Origin: Lingula anatina
Taxonomy: Eukaryota; Brachiopoda; Lingulata; Lingulida; Lingulidae
Length of the DNA stretch: 64,000 nt
Direction of reading: 5' to 3'
Assembly: GCF_001039355.2 (NCBI RefSeq)
Contig: NW_019775747.1
Span: forward strand, 696,752 to 760,751
Position numbers and translations under genes: made by a program. A model generated the notes under the pieces. It had not been told where the DNA came from and made no database searches. It was given only the letters and a program-made list of their open reading frames with translations. Below are positions 1 through 11,681 of the stretch, one piece after another. The first letter of the stretch is position 1; the number at the start of each line of letters is the position of its first letter.

Positions 1-111
1 AGCCATCTATTTTTTTTTTTTTTTTTGACAAATTTGAAAAAACCTAATTACAACTAGTACAAATCTTGGATTATTTTACTCTTACTACTGGTATGACATT
101 GTATTCTCCCT

Positions 112-143
<32 letters not shown>

Positions 144-1323
144 CATGCATAAGCTTAATCAATACCAAAAGACAATGTATTACATGTTGAAACTGTAATT
201 AACATTCTGATCACTTAAGCTTAGGACCCAATATGTTTAGTTTAATTTAAGCTTTGCATAAGGAGTTTGGGAGGAAATCAACACCAAAGTTTATACCTGC
301 AAAGAAGACAGTACGTATCAGGTTTTACATTTACCCAGACTAAGTCCACAACAGCATATCCTTTCTCACACTACATTTTTCCTGCCTCTGGTTGTCTAGT
401 GCTAACATTATCTTAGACCCCATTCCCATACCTAAATCGATCTAACAGGATCAACCCATCTCCGAGAGGTTTCTGGCTAATTTAAACTGCTTTCAGCTAA
501 AGCGGCTTAGATGTGTGGCATGCCTACTAAAGCTGCTAAACGACAGTTAATTACCCCAGCAGTTTCAGTAGGCGTGGCAGACATCAGAGCCACTTAAGCT
601 GAAACCACTTTAGCGAAAATGCCTCGGAGATGGGTCGATCCTGCTTAATCGATCTATGTATAAGAATGGGACCTTAGCTTTTATACTCCACAACCAAGGC
701 AACATAAAGAACAACTTAAGCAGATATTGTAAATTGCCCAAATGCTTTGTCATCATGTTCATATATTTTATCAATTCTCCTCTAAAAATACATGGTGGAT
801 TCTAGCTGATAGGAACTTCAAACAAGATCTGACTTACAGTGTTCCTGTACCTGTTAGTCTACAGAATCAATCAATTAAAATATAGGCATGTAATAAGTTA
901 TAAATGTTTCTCTTGATATGGATAAACTTATCTACAAAAAACACGATGTCTGCACAAATTACACATAAATGGTGCCTTTGTGATCCCTGTAATAACTTAA
1001 CAGGGACCTAGTCTGGGACCAATAAAAACAGAACAACAAAACATAATCTTGTTAAGTGCTTAATTATACATAAAATGTGCACCTAGGTGATTTGGACAAT
1101 GGTAGTTTATTTCATTCAGTAAGAGCCACAGCAAACATTTCACCTGCAATTAACTGATAAATGAAATTTAAGACCATTTCCAAACATGTGCACTGCTACT
1201 GTACTTCTACTAGTACTTTTACAGTATCTATGACACATATAATATACCCTACTAGCTATAAAGGCAAGCAAACTGTTATATTTTGAAAAATGCTATTAAT
1301 AATAAATGTTGAATAAAACTTAC
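1..1323. other. Non-coding stretch with simple repeats and one MITE
   Basis: No convincing coding region is visible. It opens with a T run (9-26) and holds a (CT)n microsatellite (about 119-144) and a MITE at 416-673, listed separately. The rest is AT-rich sequence typical of an intron or intergenic DNA. If the exon candidates at 1324-1590 are real, this would be intron of a minus-strand gene that leaves the window on the left. Confidence 0.5.
416..673. mobile_element. PIF/Harbinger-like MITE, copy 1 (258 bp)
   Basis: Long terminal inverted repeats: the left end reads GACCCCATTCCCATACCTA and the right end, reverse-complemented, reads GGTCCCATTCTTATACATA. The arms continue for about 50 bp through the shared block CCCATCTCCGAG. 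The element is flanked by TTA on both sides (413-415 and 674-676). A 3-bp TWA target duplication and GG/GA-type ends fit non-autonomous PIF/Harbinger elements. No transposase is present. Two relatives lie at 29187-29401 and 56216-56461. Confidence 0.7.
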
Positions 1324-1461
1324 CCATTGCAAGATCCAAAGGTACACAGTTATTTCTTTTCAATGCCAATAAGTATTGATCTTTTCCAAAACTGATTGGT
1401 ACTGATCTGACCATGTATTGATCAGTATTGATCTCCCAAAGAACCAGTGAATTTAGGTTAA
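1324..1461 (-). CDS. Candidate internal exon, unknown protein (tentative)
   Basis: On the minus strand an acceptor (pyrimidine-rich ...TACATTTAG) precedes 138 open nucleotides that end at a strong donor (ATGG|GTAAGT). The exon is symmetric (phase 1-1). The peptide contains FGKDQYLLALKRNNC and ends VPLDLAMG, which faintly resembles the PLDLA end of an ankyrin repeat, but I do not recognise the protein. Its phase fits the candidate at 5395-5461 but not the nearer one at 1516-1590, so a chance exon is quite possible. Confidence 0.3.
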
Positions 1462-1515
1462 CTAAATGTATGAAAGAAGTAACGGGGGTCCTTTTCCCAC
1501 TACTATGCAATTTAC

Positions 1516-1590
1516 CTTGAGCAAGGCTGCTGTATTATCCACAATATTTTCACAATTAATGCACATAACACAATACAATACGGCATGCGG
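1516..1590 (-). CDS. Candidate internal exon, unknown protein (tentative)
   Basis: A good acceptor (CTTTTTCTTTAG) and a plausible donor (CTCAAG|GTAAAT) bound 75 nt. One frame is fully open, phase 0-0, and includes AVLYCVMCINCENIVDNTA. A second frame is also open, giving a hydrophobic peptide, so the coding frame is not certain. Joining directly to 1324-1461 needs a different, weaker acceptor in that exon. No family is recognised. Confidence 0.25.
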
Positions 1591-2327
1591 CTAAAGAAAA
1601 AGCATAAATGTCAGTAACACCTGTGTATACATGTTATGGAAACAGTATTTTTTTAATATGTGGCCCAGACCATAAAATATGCACATTCACTGACATGAAA
1701 GTAGCTATTAATGGAACGTATAGGGATGTGGAAAGAGGTTATGTGTGCGGTAATAATCTTTAATCAGTTTATTTTAAGATGTGTTTGTATTATGGGATGA
1801 AATGTGCCTTTATCAATAGCAAATGTGTTCATGATTTCTAGAACAATGTTGTGCAATTTCTTAAGCAACAGCTGGTGAAATTTTATAAGACTCGGTTAAT
1901 CAATTGCAATGGTTTCTCTTGTCAATCTTACTTTGAACTTTTTGATTTTATAACACAAATCTCATAAAAAATTATGAAACTTTATGGGGGGGGAGAGACT
2001 TCTTCAATAATTGTGAGAAAGGTTATAGTACGATAAACCAAGGACGTTTATTATACGTCCTTGTATAACCTATGATGCAAAATAAACATGTTTGTTTCAT
2101 CTTATCATGATCATACGTGGACTTTGAAACCACCTGGTGACAAACTCTGGTAAAAGTGAATACACTACTTAACCTAAATATAGACACTAGATTATATTAA
2201 ATTTATGTCATATGAAACTGGGCTGTAATATCTATTCAACCTTCTCCATTTCATTTTCAAATGTTGTAGTAGAATAATGAAACCAAACATTCATTCATTT
2301 ATCACCAGTCTCTTCTCACACCAAAAT

Positions 2328-2490
2328 GAAAAATCGTCATTAGCTCCCCCCTCCCCCCAAAAAAGAAAAAAAAAATATCACAGGCCCCTTCCCCTTTCAA
2401 AAGAAAAACCATCAGCTGCCCCACTCCCCCCCCCCAAAAAAAAAAATGAAAATATCACAAGCCCTTTATTCTCAGAAAAATCATCACATA
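2328..2490. repeat. Imperfect C-run/A-run minisatellite
   Basis: About two and a half units of roughly 70 bp follow one another. Each has AAAAAYCRTCA, then a C-run, an A-run, and ATATCACARGCCC. The 73-codon open frame across it is low-complexity (proline and lysine runs) and is not a gene. Confidence 0.6.
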
Positions 2491-4819
2491 ATGACTAAAC
2501 TTGGTACTTGAACCCCCCATCAAGACCAATAGAGTTAAAACTGCTACATGACTCAACTTACAAAACTGATCACCATGATTACTCACTAATTTTTTAACAA
2601 AATTAGTTAAACTTACTTTCCATGATGAGGCATTGTTTCTTAATACACATTTGGAATAATCATAATTCTGAATAACAGCAAGAAAGTTTGTTTTTCTTTA
2701 GTAACCAGAAATGACCCATCTTTTGATAATTCATTGTTTGGAATCAGTGAAGTGTTCAAATATTGTGCGTAATTACCGTAATGATCTTTCCACATGGTAA
2801 GTCATTTCTTCTTTGCTTATGCTATTAAGACCAGCAGACGTTCATTAACTTTCTAGCAGAAATGTTCACTTTGCTTTTCAGTTCATTATTTTTTCTGCCT
2901 CACAGTGCTCAGGGTTAACCACATCCGTAATACCAATTTGTTAGTAATACCCCCTGCCTTCAATGATTTTTTTTTCAATTTTTAAATGTTTTTTATTTTT
3001 GTCAAAATAGTATAATAATATAGATCCCGAAATGTACCTACTGGTGCCATGCTTAAGGTCAATTTTCAGCAATATATTACCAATCTTGAGATTAAAAAAA
3101 ACACTCTTCAGTTTTCATCAAGGTAAAATTCAAAGTCATTTGGATCACAAATTAGATTTTATACTTCCTAGCCACTCCATGTGGTCTTTCCATATCTATA
3201 TACATATGTAGGGCATATTAAGTGATATCCCTAAACCTGTCCTACACCCTCAGCAATGCAATTAAAAATCACATCCGAGTTCTCTCTCCTTCAGTGCCTC
3301 TTAACCCCCTTCCTCTGTATACATATGCATATCTCTCCCCCTCCCACTACCCCTTTTTCTCTGCATGTCTCTCTATTCATTGCTCTATTCCCATTAATCA
3401 AATATAATATACCACGAATGAAAAAGAATGACTGGCAGCTCCCATTTATCAACTGATTGAACATGTTAAAACAAGGGATGAAATGATGTTGATTGAGGAC
3501 AAAACGGAGATATTAAATCAAATCTTTCACTGAGCTATTGTAACATATACATTCATGCTCACATAACTCTATTGAAAGACCTCAGTTAATCTCTCTAGAA
3601 AATTTCTCATTCCACTTGCTAGAAAATATCCATGAATTACTATCAGAGATGAAATAAAAAAAATCTTTTCCACTCGTTACTTCAGATACTGCTACCAGTT
3701 TATACATTTTTTATGTCCAAGTCACAGACTTTTTTTTTGAGGGGGGTCTTTCTTCTTAATACAGTTTGAATTCCATCTTATTTTTCAAGGATCATATTTC
3801 ATAAACGTCTTTATAGGTCTTTGAAAAAAGAAATTTTTCAAACAAGTGGGAACTTAACATGTGGAAATATACCCAAACAATACATTTTTAGTCATGCAAT
3901 CCCCACGCATGTGTCTCAATAGAAAATGGGTCATTTTTAGAAAGAAAAAACAATGAATAAACAAACAATACAACATACAAAGAACTAAAAATTCTTGTCA
4001 ACTTTGATATGATCAAAGTACTGCATACTGGTTTGGCTGGTATTCCTCTATTCAAAACTACTCTTGCAGAAGTACGTTCTACAATATCTACACAGCATAT
4101 TGAGAAATGCCCGTCTTTTAATTTCCTTTGGATTTGCATAAAAAAGAACAAAATAGTTCTACATCATTCCTTCGTAACTACAGCAAAATCATTTTTATGC
4201 AGCTCACACAGCCTGAAATTATTTGAAATCAGTGTAATCACTTTTTAATTTCCTGCACTTTTTGGAAATGAACTCTGCTTGTATGACAGAATTTGTATTA
4301 GGACCATGCAAGTCACAGACTTCCAGACAATTTATTTCTCTTTAAAAAGATGAAAAAGACTTCTACAGCTTCTACAAATCAATTATGTATTCCTAATCAC
4401 ATGTTCTATTGTAGATGGAAGTCATAATCAGTTGTTTTCATCAATCATAATTTCTGGACTTCTAGAATTCAAGACATTTACACAAGACTTTTCAAGGCCA
4501 GAAATAAATCAAAAGGCTTATCAGGTTTGAAGTAATTAAAACATGTTATGTAGCCAATATAATCTGTTCCAGCAAGACTCTGTCAAAAATGACTATGATA
4601 TTAAATGACTCTGTTTTCAGTCTAAAATTGTCTAAAGCTAGTGCATCATGGAAGAAAAACTAATTTTGATTACATTGATATTATACATGTATTTTATTAG
4701 GTTTACAGCCCAGTCTCTTAATTACCTTAAATGCAATCAAATTTGGCTATTGCATTATATAAGATTGTACAACAAATATGCAATTGGACATTTAGGCCTA
4801 ATATTCTCCTGCAGCTTAT

Positions 4820-4992
4820 GAAGTATTTCCTGAATCTTGTAAATAATTCATTTTTATTCAGCTAAAAAGTATGAAAGAAAACCAATCATTGATAATTGAT
4901 ACATCAAACAGTGCATAATGAATTTTTTCCCAAATCATATAAATAATTCATTTTTATATAGCTAAAAATGAGGAAAGTAAGCCAAAAGCATA
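4820..4992. repeat. Diverged direct repeat pair (about 95 bp units)
   Basis: Two blocks share TAAATAATTCATTTTTAT, then an A/T-rich part with AGCTAAAAA...GAAAG and end near TTGATAATT/TTAATAATT. They begin near 4836 and 4938. This looks like an old local duplication with no coding content. Confidence 0.5.
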
Positions 4993-5394
4993 TTGTTAAT
5001 AATTTTCTATGCTAAAACTTTGTTTACCGCAACTTTTTAGATACATTTTGTGCCACAAAAACATCATTCAAGAGTAGACCTGGAAACCATTTTGATCATA
5101 ATACACCACTTATTGTTTTGTCAGTAATATGTCTACCTACTAGTGGTTTTATTCAAAACCCATAAATAAAATAATAAAATAAAAAGACAAAGACAAAGTC
5201 ATGCAAGCTAGTAGCCATCTACACGTAAGTTCCAGTAGTATCTGAAATATATGAATGAATTGGAAACCATTTATTTCAAATGTACTGCTTTTTTATTTAA
5301 AATCACGGACAACATATAACAAAACAAACAGGTTCTTCATGCATGGCAGTCATCACCTCTATGTCAAACAGGGAAATAAAGACAATTATCTTAC

Positions 5395-5461
5395 CTTTAT
5401 CAAGTGTGATAAATCCTTCCTTCCTAATTTCCCTTCCCATGGCATGTCCTTTGCCCACCAT
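5395..5461 (-). CDS. Candidate first coding exon, unknown protein (tentative)
   Basis: An ATG in fair context (AACATGG) opens 22 codons (starting MVGKGHAMGREI, ending FITLDK) that run into a strong donor (AAAG|GTAAGA). It ends in phase 1, compatible with the exon candidate at 1324-1461. An in-frame stop lies upstream, so the ATG would be the start. A possible non-coding leader end with a donor (CCAGAG|GTAAAT) is near 5845. I do not recognise the peptide. Confidence 0.25.
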
Positions 5462-7299
5462 GTTGTCACTGCCCTTCGTCACAGCAAGTGATTTACATTT
5501 AGTCTCTGATAAAATGAAAAAAAGTTCAATTCAGTTTTATCTGTTTGATTCAAAATTAAGGATGTTAAAGTACTTTTCTGCTGAAATTAATTTTCTTTTC
5601 ATATTTATGAAAATCAAGGGGGGAAAATAAGGTGGTTTCTCAGTTAAATTACTGATTAGTTTTCCTAATTATAATAATGTCAAAAAATTTAATTTTTTTA
5701 TCACATTTACACTAATTATTGTTTCACTTTCATTGGCAAAACTTAGACTTCTTCATTCAGTATTTGCACCTTAAACAGACAACAGAAAGTCACAATCAAT
5801 GAGCGATCTTTCCGTTAACGTACATCATAAAAGCAATTTATTTACCTCTGGCATCCTGAAAATCTAGGCGTTCGCCCCAAAAACATCTGCAGCACCACAT
5901 ATTGCTACACACTACAACCAGTATGTCTAACTACTGTTCCTATTTACGTGTAATTTGCTAATAAACAGTTTCTTACATAGCAATCAAAGTAAATGACATG
6001 CTTGCGCGTCATATAATGCAACACGCTGACGTTAATTTCCCCTTAATAGCAACTGCTTCCAGGCACTTTTCTAATCATTCAGCTATACACTGAAAGATTT
6101 ACTTTAAAAAATAGCACAAAACAAAGGGACTAATTGTTATTGATGTACATGTCTTTACCATCTACTTCGCTCTACAAAGTAATACAGCCAGTGGTACTTT
6201 GAACCCTTGAAATAATGATTTGCTTAAAAAATCAGATAAAAAACAATAATACTATCACATCATTCAACATGCACATTTTTCATATCGATCTCATGTACGC
6301 TGTAAAGCTACAACTGGCACTTTCCACCTGTCAATTATAAAATACCTCTTTTGAACTCACCACCACCATTATCAGCCTACTAGTAAGTCATTTTCTTTAG
6401 AATACCACACAAAAATAACACACTGACATTCACCTACACATACATTTTCCATGTGATTGACCAAATCCACTTTATTAAATGAGCAACTAAACTACTCTCA
6501 GCTAGTACTTTTTTTATTTCTGTTGTGTACAAGTACAATGCCACAGACAGTGACAGAAATCGGCTTACAAACAGAAGGTACGTGGAGTATTTCTCTTTTC
6601 TGACTTCTCTTTTCATAAACCTACATTTTTCAGATGAAACACCATAAAATAGTCTGATATTAAAGTCCCAACCTGAAAAGGGATCAATCCAGACAAGCTC
6701 TACCTACTGATGCATAACACAACCAAACCTGTGTAATCTACAGTAAAAGTATGGACTTTCTGAAATTTCACTTGGAATATGTCCTACAGTAATTATGGAC
6801 TTTCAGAAAGTTCAATTTCCAAACCAGTCCTGTCCTACAATGCCATTATGAAATCTGGTATTCATGACGCAAATGAAAAAATATATACATATCTCCTTGT
6901 ATATTGATCATTTATTTCAATTACCCATCACCAGATCCAAAAACTTAATAACGACATTAAGTGTATACTTTGGTAGATGGTCTTGGCATCTAAAGAACCA
7001 CTACAATATCAAATGCCCTTCAGAAAGTTATGAATATGAAACAAATCGAAGGCAGAACTATAATTTTGGAATATTGATTTTAATCAAGGTTGGTCTCACC
7101 CAAAAGTGCAGTTGCTGGTTATCTTTTCCTGACCAATCAACATAATGTCCTATTATCCAAGCTATAAATTTAAGTTATAGTCAGTTTACTTGGAAAGTAC
7201 TAATTGTAACAGTTCCCATAAGAAAGATCAATAACAAGATGGTAGATATATAATATTACCAGTTCATCAATGGCATCATATTATTACATGGTGGAATGA

Positions 7300-7382
7300 C
7301 TCTCTCTCTCTCTCTCTCTTTCTCTCTCTGCTTCATATAATAAATATCATTTCATACACACACACACACACATACACACACA
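7300..7382. repeat. (CT)n and (CA)n microsatellites
   Basis: A (CT)n run (7300-7329) with one T interruption is followed after 26 bp by a (CA)n run (about 7356-7382) with one T interruption. Confidence 0.85.
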
Positions 7383-8480
7383 ACTTTTAAAGTTACTTTT
7401 TTAATATACATTCAAAATTAATTCATCATCAAGCCTTATTTCATATTGTTTTGTTCACTTTTTGTGTTTCAATATTGTTTTAAAAGATTCAAAACTGGTC
7501 TCAAAGATCAGAGGTAGTATTTCCAACAGTGCACAAAGTTCCACAGATTTGAACTGCTGCTCCTACAGCAACTGAAATCATTCATATTTTTCCCCTCAAT
7601 ACACACACATTGCACTAAATTAATCAATTTTTTGTGTATTCAATTAATCAATTTAAAGGGAAGGAGTTTGGTGAATATTTGAAAATTTTGTCAGTGCATT
7701 TAATATCACCAACTCAAAGGAATGTTAAGATTTAAAAAAACTGAAATATCAAACCACAAAATATTGACTAAATACATTGTAAAAGACAGACAACTATTTG
7801 ACTAGTTTAACATCAAAACTCTGATTGAGCTCAGCTGTTGTAGACACAAGGGAGGGGCACCTGGCCATAAACTTCATGTTTTATCACTGCTGTCAAATCA
7901 AATATGATACAGGCAATTAGATTTCAACCAGATTTCACAAGTTGTTCACAAAGTTATCATATATGATAATTACTGAGGCAGCTGGAGATACATGTATATG
8001 TATATGTATAATTTCCATTGTATTTTAAACGCATTCTGCCACTTCCTCAGTTAATTCCATTATCACTGCTGTAATCAGATCATCAATTTCATTTTTCTTT
8101 TTTGTTGTAGCAAAAATATTTAAAGAATTGTACTCAAATTCAGCTTTCAGCAATCATATAGGTTAAAACTTAACACACGAAAATGCTAACACAGAAAACC
8201 ATTTGTCGAAGAAATCTCAACTAACACAATTTTGTAACTGGATTAACTCTGCTTTTTGGAGAACAGAAGACATCCAAATAATTTAGTGCCTAAAATTGGA
8301 TGATTCAATTACTCAAAAACTTGACTAACCCGGAAGGTTGCTTGTGCATCAAGGGATATAATTAATGCATGTATCAACTGACTATGAATCAGGCACGGTT
8401 AGAGGAAAGCAAGCTGGAATAATCATTTAGTTGATTTATTGCCATGCATGGCTCATTAGTGATATGATGACTCTTCGTGT

Positions 8481-8605
8481 TTTATTTATTAAATACTTGG
8501 GGAAAATAAAACCTTTCTTCAATATATAACAAAGACGTGAATATTCATCCAAAATAAATATAAAACAGATAACGTAACAACTATAAAAGCAGATCAGGTT
8601 TTATT
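8481..8605 (-). promoter_or_regulatory. Candidate poly(A) signals for the minus-strand gene
   Basis: Read on the minus strand there is an AATAAA at 8600-8605, about 450 nt past the stop codon at 9057, and two overlapping AATAAA hexamers at 8481-8490. Either could end the transcript. The assignment is by motif and position only. Confidence 0.35.
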
Positions 8606-9056
8606 CAGGCTTATAAAATGATCTTAGCACTTAATATATCTAAGCCTGTGATATAATATATAACGGCAAACGGCAAAGTTAACTTACTTGTTACCGCATT
8701 ATTAATGAAAAGAATTAATGTAAATATTTGGGTACCATTGTACAATTATATAGTTTGTTTATATATTTGATTTACAAATGTTATTTTTGCTATAAATCAA
8801 TCAAATAATGCCAAATTGATCAATTAATAAAAACAACATATAAAAAATTGAATTAACTATAAGTTTTAAAATATATAATGAGGAGCTCAGCACTAGGATA
8901 GAAGATATTTTGGGTCCTAGCTCAGTAATAGCACTTACTGTAAACGCAACAGTGGTCAATCAAAAAAGAAATGAGCTTTAATCAAGGTGATTGAAAAAAA
9001 GAGTAGATTTCACAAAAAGTAAATGAATAAACAAGTTGGAAACAGAGAAATATAAA

Positions 9057-11681
9057 TCAAACAAAAGAGGTATTACTCCAAAATGTGTCAGTAATCTTCT
9101 CTCCACCATCTTCCCATGCCACACCCTTCCCATCTAATACACCCTCCTGACCATTATCAACATTACTTTCACTTTCTTGCTCAACAAAGGCTACTGTAGG
9201 TAAATTTTCATAGATATGTTCAGTAAAAGATTTGGGTTCAAGATACCCTTCGTAATCATAGGGGAAATCTGGAACAGCTGGTTTTCCATCTGAAACCTGA
9301 GAATCGAAATATGTGCCATTTTCAACTACCATTGCAGCACTTACACTGCTGTTACTGGCATTATCAGTACTGAAACTACTACAACTGTTACTATAATCAT
9401 AATCAAGATCAATGTCCTCGTAACTATGATTTCTTGACAAGATGCGTTCACGAGACTGAACGCCTTTGCTCTTATCATCCTCAGCTTCTTTATACTGGTG
9501 ACCAGTTGTCATGCCAACAGCTTCAACACTTTCATTATTCTGACTGGCATCAATATGCTCAACATCACCACCATTATCATCAGAAGTGTCCTCATAATCA
9601 TGATTGGACTGCCATTTTTCACTATAACTCTGCTCAGAATAGTAACTCTCTGCATCTTCATATGAATGGAATGAAATGGGTCTTTGATCCCCTGTAACAC
9701 GCTCAAAATTTTCTATGCTTCCATCAACGATGTCATTGTCACCATCAACTGTGTCCTCATATTCATGGGCTGGCACAAGCTCTATGTTGCTTTCATTGCC
9801 AATGGTGGTGAGATTTATCGAACCACCACACTCCTCTTCTGAGGTATGGCTGTAATCATGTCTTAATAAATCTTGACCATCTGAACTTAGTTTTGCATGG
9901 TGTTCATCATTGTCAATCTCAGTGACATCCTCATAGAGGTGGCTTGATATTCTCCTGCTCCTGTCTTTAATCCTATCAACCACATTACTACAAGATTCAT
10001 CAGTTTCATCATATTCATGGGATAATTCCTTGGATGCGGATGCTGTATCATTTTTGTTACATGCCTCCGGATCATTATCAATTTTATCTCCTGCATTAGC
10101 TGTTGATGATGTTTGATTTGGGAGAACTTTCTTTTCAGTGTCTGTTTGATTTTCATCAGTAGCAAGGCTTGTTTGGTCACTTACATTGACAACATCATCA
10201 TATTCGTCATTACTGTCAATGTTAACATCAGCATTACATGCAGTTTTGTCCAGAATGTTGTCCAGACTATTGTCTTTATTGTCATCGCATTGGATATCAG
10301 CAGTAGCATCATCACAACCAGCATCCTGTTGGTTATTCTTAGCAGTGTTATCAGCTACAGAACTATCATTGACACTAAAGTTCTGTGAAAGTACAGTATC
10401 AGCATCTGCAGTGGCATTGACAACATCATCGTATTCATAACTACCATCAAAATCAACATCAACATTGTCTTCCAAACCCGTGTCACAACTTTTTTCCTGA
10501 ATGCAGGCATTAATAGCAATAACGTCGATGTAGTTATTACTATCATTATTGTTACTGTTAGAAATATTAGCACCATGAGCTTCATTATCATTACTGACAG
10601 TATTGTCATTTTCAGAATCTGAGTCCATCAAAAGCATAGTATCATCATAATCATAATCCACAGATGTACTTTCTTCATTTGGATTTTGTTCAAATTGCAA
10701 CTGATAAAAATCAACTTTATTCACTTCATTTGTGGAGTTAGTTTTGAAAAGAATATCTTCAAAAACGTTATCCTGGTTATTTTCATCGTCAATTTCACTT
10801 TTGTTTTCAATGTCAATTTCTTTGTTAATTTCGTTGTCAGTTTTCTTGTCAATACCATCAAGGAAATTGTGTTTGTTGAGATCTGACTGTGACACACTCA
10901 TTATCTTCACATAACGAGGAGCATGGCCATCTTTACCAGTTGAATCTTGGGAAGATGTTGGTTCCTCAGTTTTGTTATTCTGAGCAGATATTAAATTATT
11001 GTCTGAGTCATGTTGTTCACATTTCACTAAGTTATCACCCGGTTTGTCATAATTTTCAAAATCTGGTTTGAAATAAATATTAGTGTCACTTTTTGGTTTG
11101 CATTCCCTTGGAGAAGCATGTGTCATAACTGGTTCAGCACTGTGATTGTCAATCTTCTCAGTGTCGCAGACTTTTTTCGGCATCATGAGTGTTCCCTGGA
11201 CAGTAACCGGCTCATAGTCATCATCACTTCCATCACTTTCCACATAAATCCTTCTTTTCCTTTCTCTATCGTTACATTCTGTTGGTGTGACGGTGTAATT
11301 CTCTGTTCTTAATTCAGCATCATTTGCCGCAATTTTAGCTTCTTTCATTTCTCCTGTATTTGTCGCTCTGGCAACAGGTTCATACAAGTCTTCCTTTTCA
11401 TTATCATCACTTTCATCTACTGTGTCCATGTTTGCTTTTGGTGTTACAACATACCTGTTTTCAACTGTTTCTAATTTTGACGATTCACTGACATCTTTCC
11501 AATCGGTATCGAAGAACCCATCCTGAGAGTCAGTGTCACTGAGGCTTTCCTTGTCACTTTTACAACATTCTCTCTGATCGTCATCACCATCATCATCTGG
11601 AGAATTTGTCAAGTTGCCACGGAAACAGGATGTCATTCTCCGCCAAACCCAGCCAAGTTGACCAACACCCCACATTGCCAT
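9057..11681 (-). CDS. Unrecognised acidic protein with tandem tyrosine motifs, 874 aa
   Basis: One uninterrupted frame of 874 codons. The ATG has a good context (GACAACATGG), and an in-frame TGA lies a few codons upstream, so this start is likely; TTCAG just upstream could be the acceptor of an intron in the 5' leader. The N-terminus (about 1-24) is Trp-rich and basic with a Cys, then the chain is strongly Asp/Glu/Asn/Ser-rich and probably disordered. Tyrosines sit in recurring contexts: LYEPV, DYEPV, RYVKI, NYIDV and FYQLQ in the first part. From about residue 550 to 760 there is a ladder of HxY(E/D) units (HEYDE, HLYEDV, HDYSH, HEYEDT, HSYEDA, HDYEDT, HQYKEA, HSYEDI), then HIYENL near 823. 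These resemble SH2-docking sites. The protein ends SFV, a class I PDZ-ligand pattern. No catalytic or globular domain is visible. A phosphotyrosine scaffold is an inference; the frame being a real gene is well supported by its length. Confidence 0.75.
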   Translation of the reverse strand: MAMWGVGQLGWVWRRMTSCFRGNLTNSPDDDGDDDQRECCKSDKESLSDTDSQDGFFDTDWKDVSESSKLETVENRYVVTPKANMDTVDESDDNEKEDLYEPVARATNTGEMKEAKIAANDAELRTENYTVTPTECNDRERKRRIYVESDGSDDDYEPVTVQGTLMMPKKVCDTEKIDNHSAEPVMTHASPRECKPKSDTNIYFKPDFENYDKPGDNLVKCEQHDSDNNLISAQNNKTEEPTSSQDSTGKDGHAPRYVKIMSVSQSDLNKHNFLDGIDKKTDNEINKEIDIENKSEIDDENNQDNVFEDILFKTNSTNEVNKVDFYQLQFEQNPNEESTSVDYDYDDTMLLMDSDSENDNTVSNDNEAHGANISNSNNNDSNNYIDVIAINACIQEKSCDTGLEDNVDVDFDGSYEYDDVVNATADADTVLSQNFSVNDSSVADNTAKNNQQDAGCDDATADIQCDDNKDNSLDNILDKTACNADVNIDSNDEYDDVVNVSDQTSLATDENQTDTEKKVLPNQTSSTANAGDKIDNDPEACNKNDTASASKELSHEYDETDESCSNVVDRIKDRSRRISSHLYEDVTEIDNDEHHAKLSSDGQDLLRHDYSHTSEEECGGSINLTTIGNESNIELVPAHEYEDTVDGDNDIVDGSIENFERVTGDQRPISFHSYEDAESYYSEQSYSEKWQSNHDYEDTSDDNGGDVEHIDASQNNESVEAVGMTTGHQYKEAEDDKSKGVQSRERILSRNHSYEDIDLDYDYSNSCSSFSTDNASNSSVSAAMVVENGTYFDSQVSDGKPAVPDFPYDYEGYLEPKSFTEHIYENLPTVAFVEQESESNVDNGQEGVLDGKGVAWEDGGEKITDTFWSNTSFV

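Larger units (their letters stand above)
1591..5394. other. Non-coding stretch (intron or intergenic)
   Basis: AT-rich sequence with only short random open frames. It holds C/A-rich imperfect tandem units (about 2328-2490) and a diverged direct repeat pair (about 4820-4992), both listed separately. No further exon could be linked to the tentative exons on either side. Confidence 0.4.
5462..9056. other. Non-coding stretch; distal part is probable 3'UTR of the next gene
   Basis: No convincing exons. It contains a small direct repeat (two units sharing CTACAGTAA...TATGGACTTTC, about 6738-6825), a (CT)n tract (7300-7329) and a (CA)n tract (7356-7382). The part next to 9057 is probably the 3' untranslated region of the minus-strand gene at 9057-11681. 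Confidence 0.45.
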
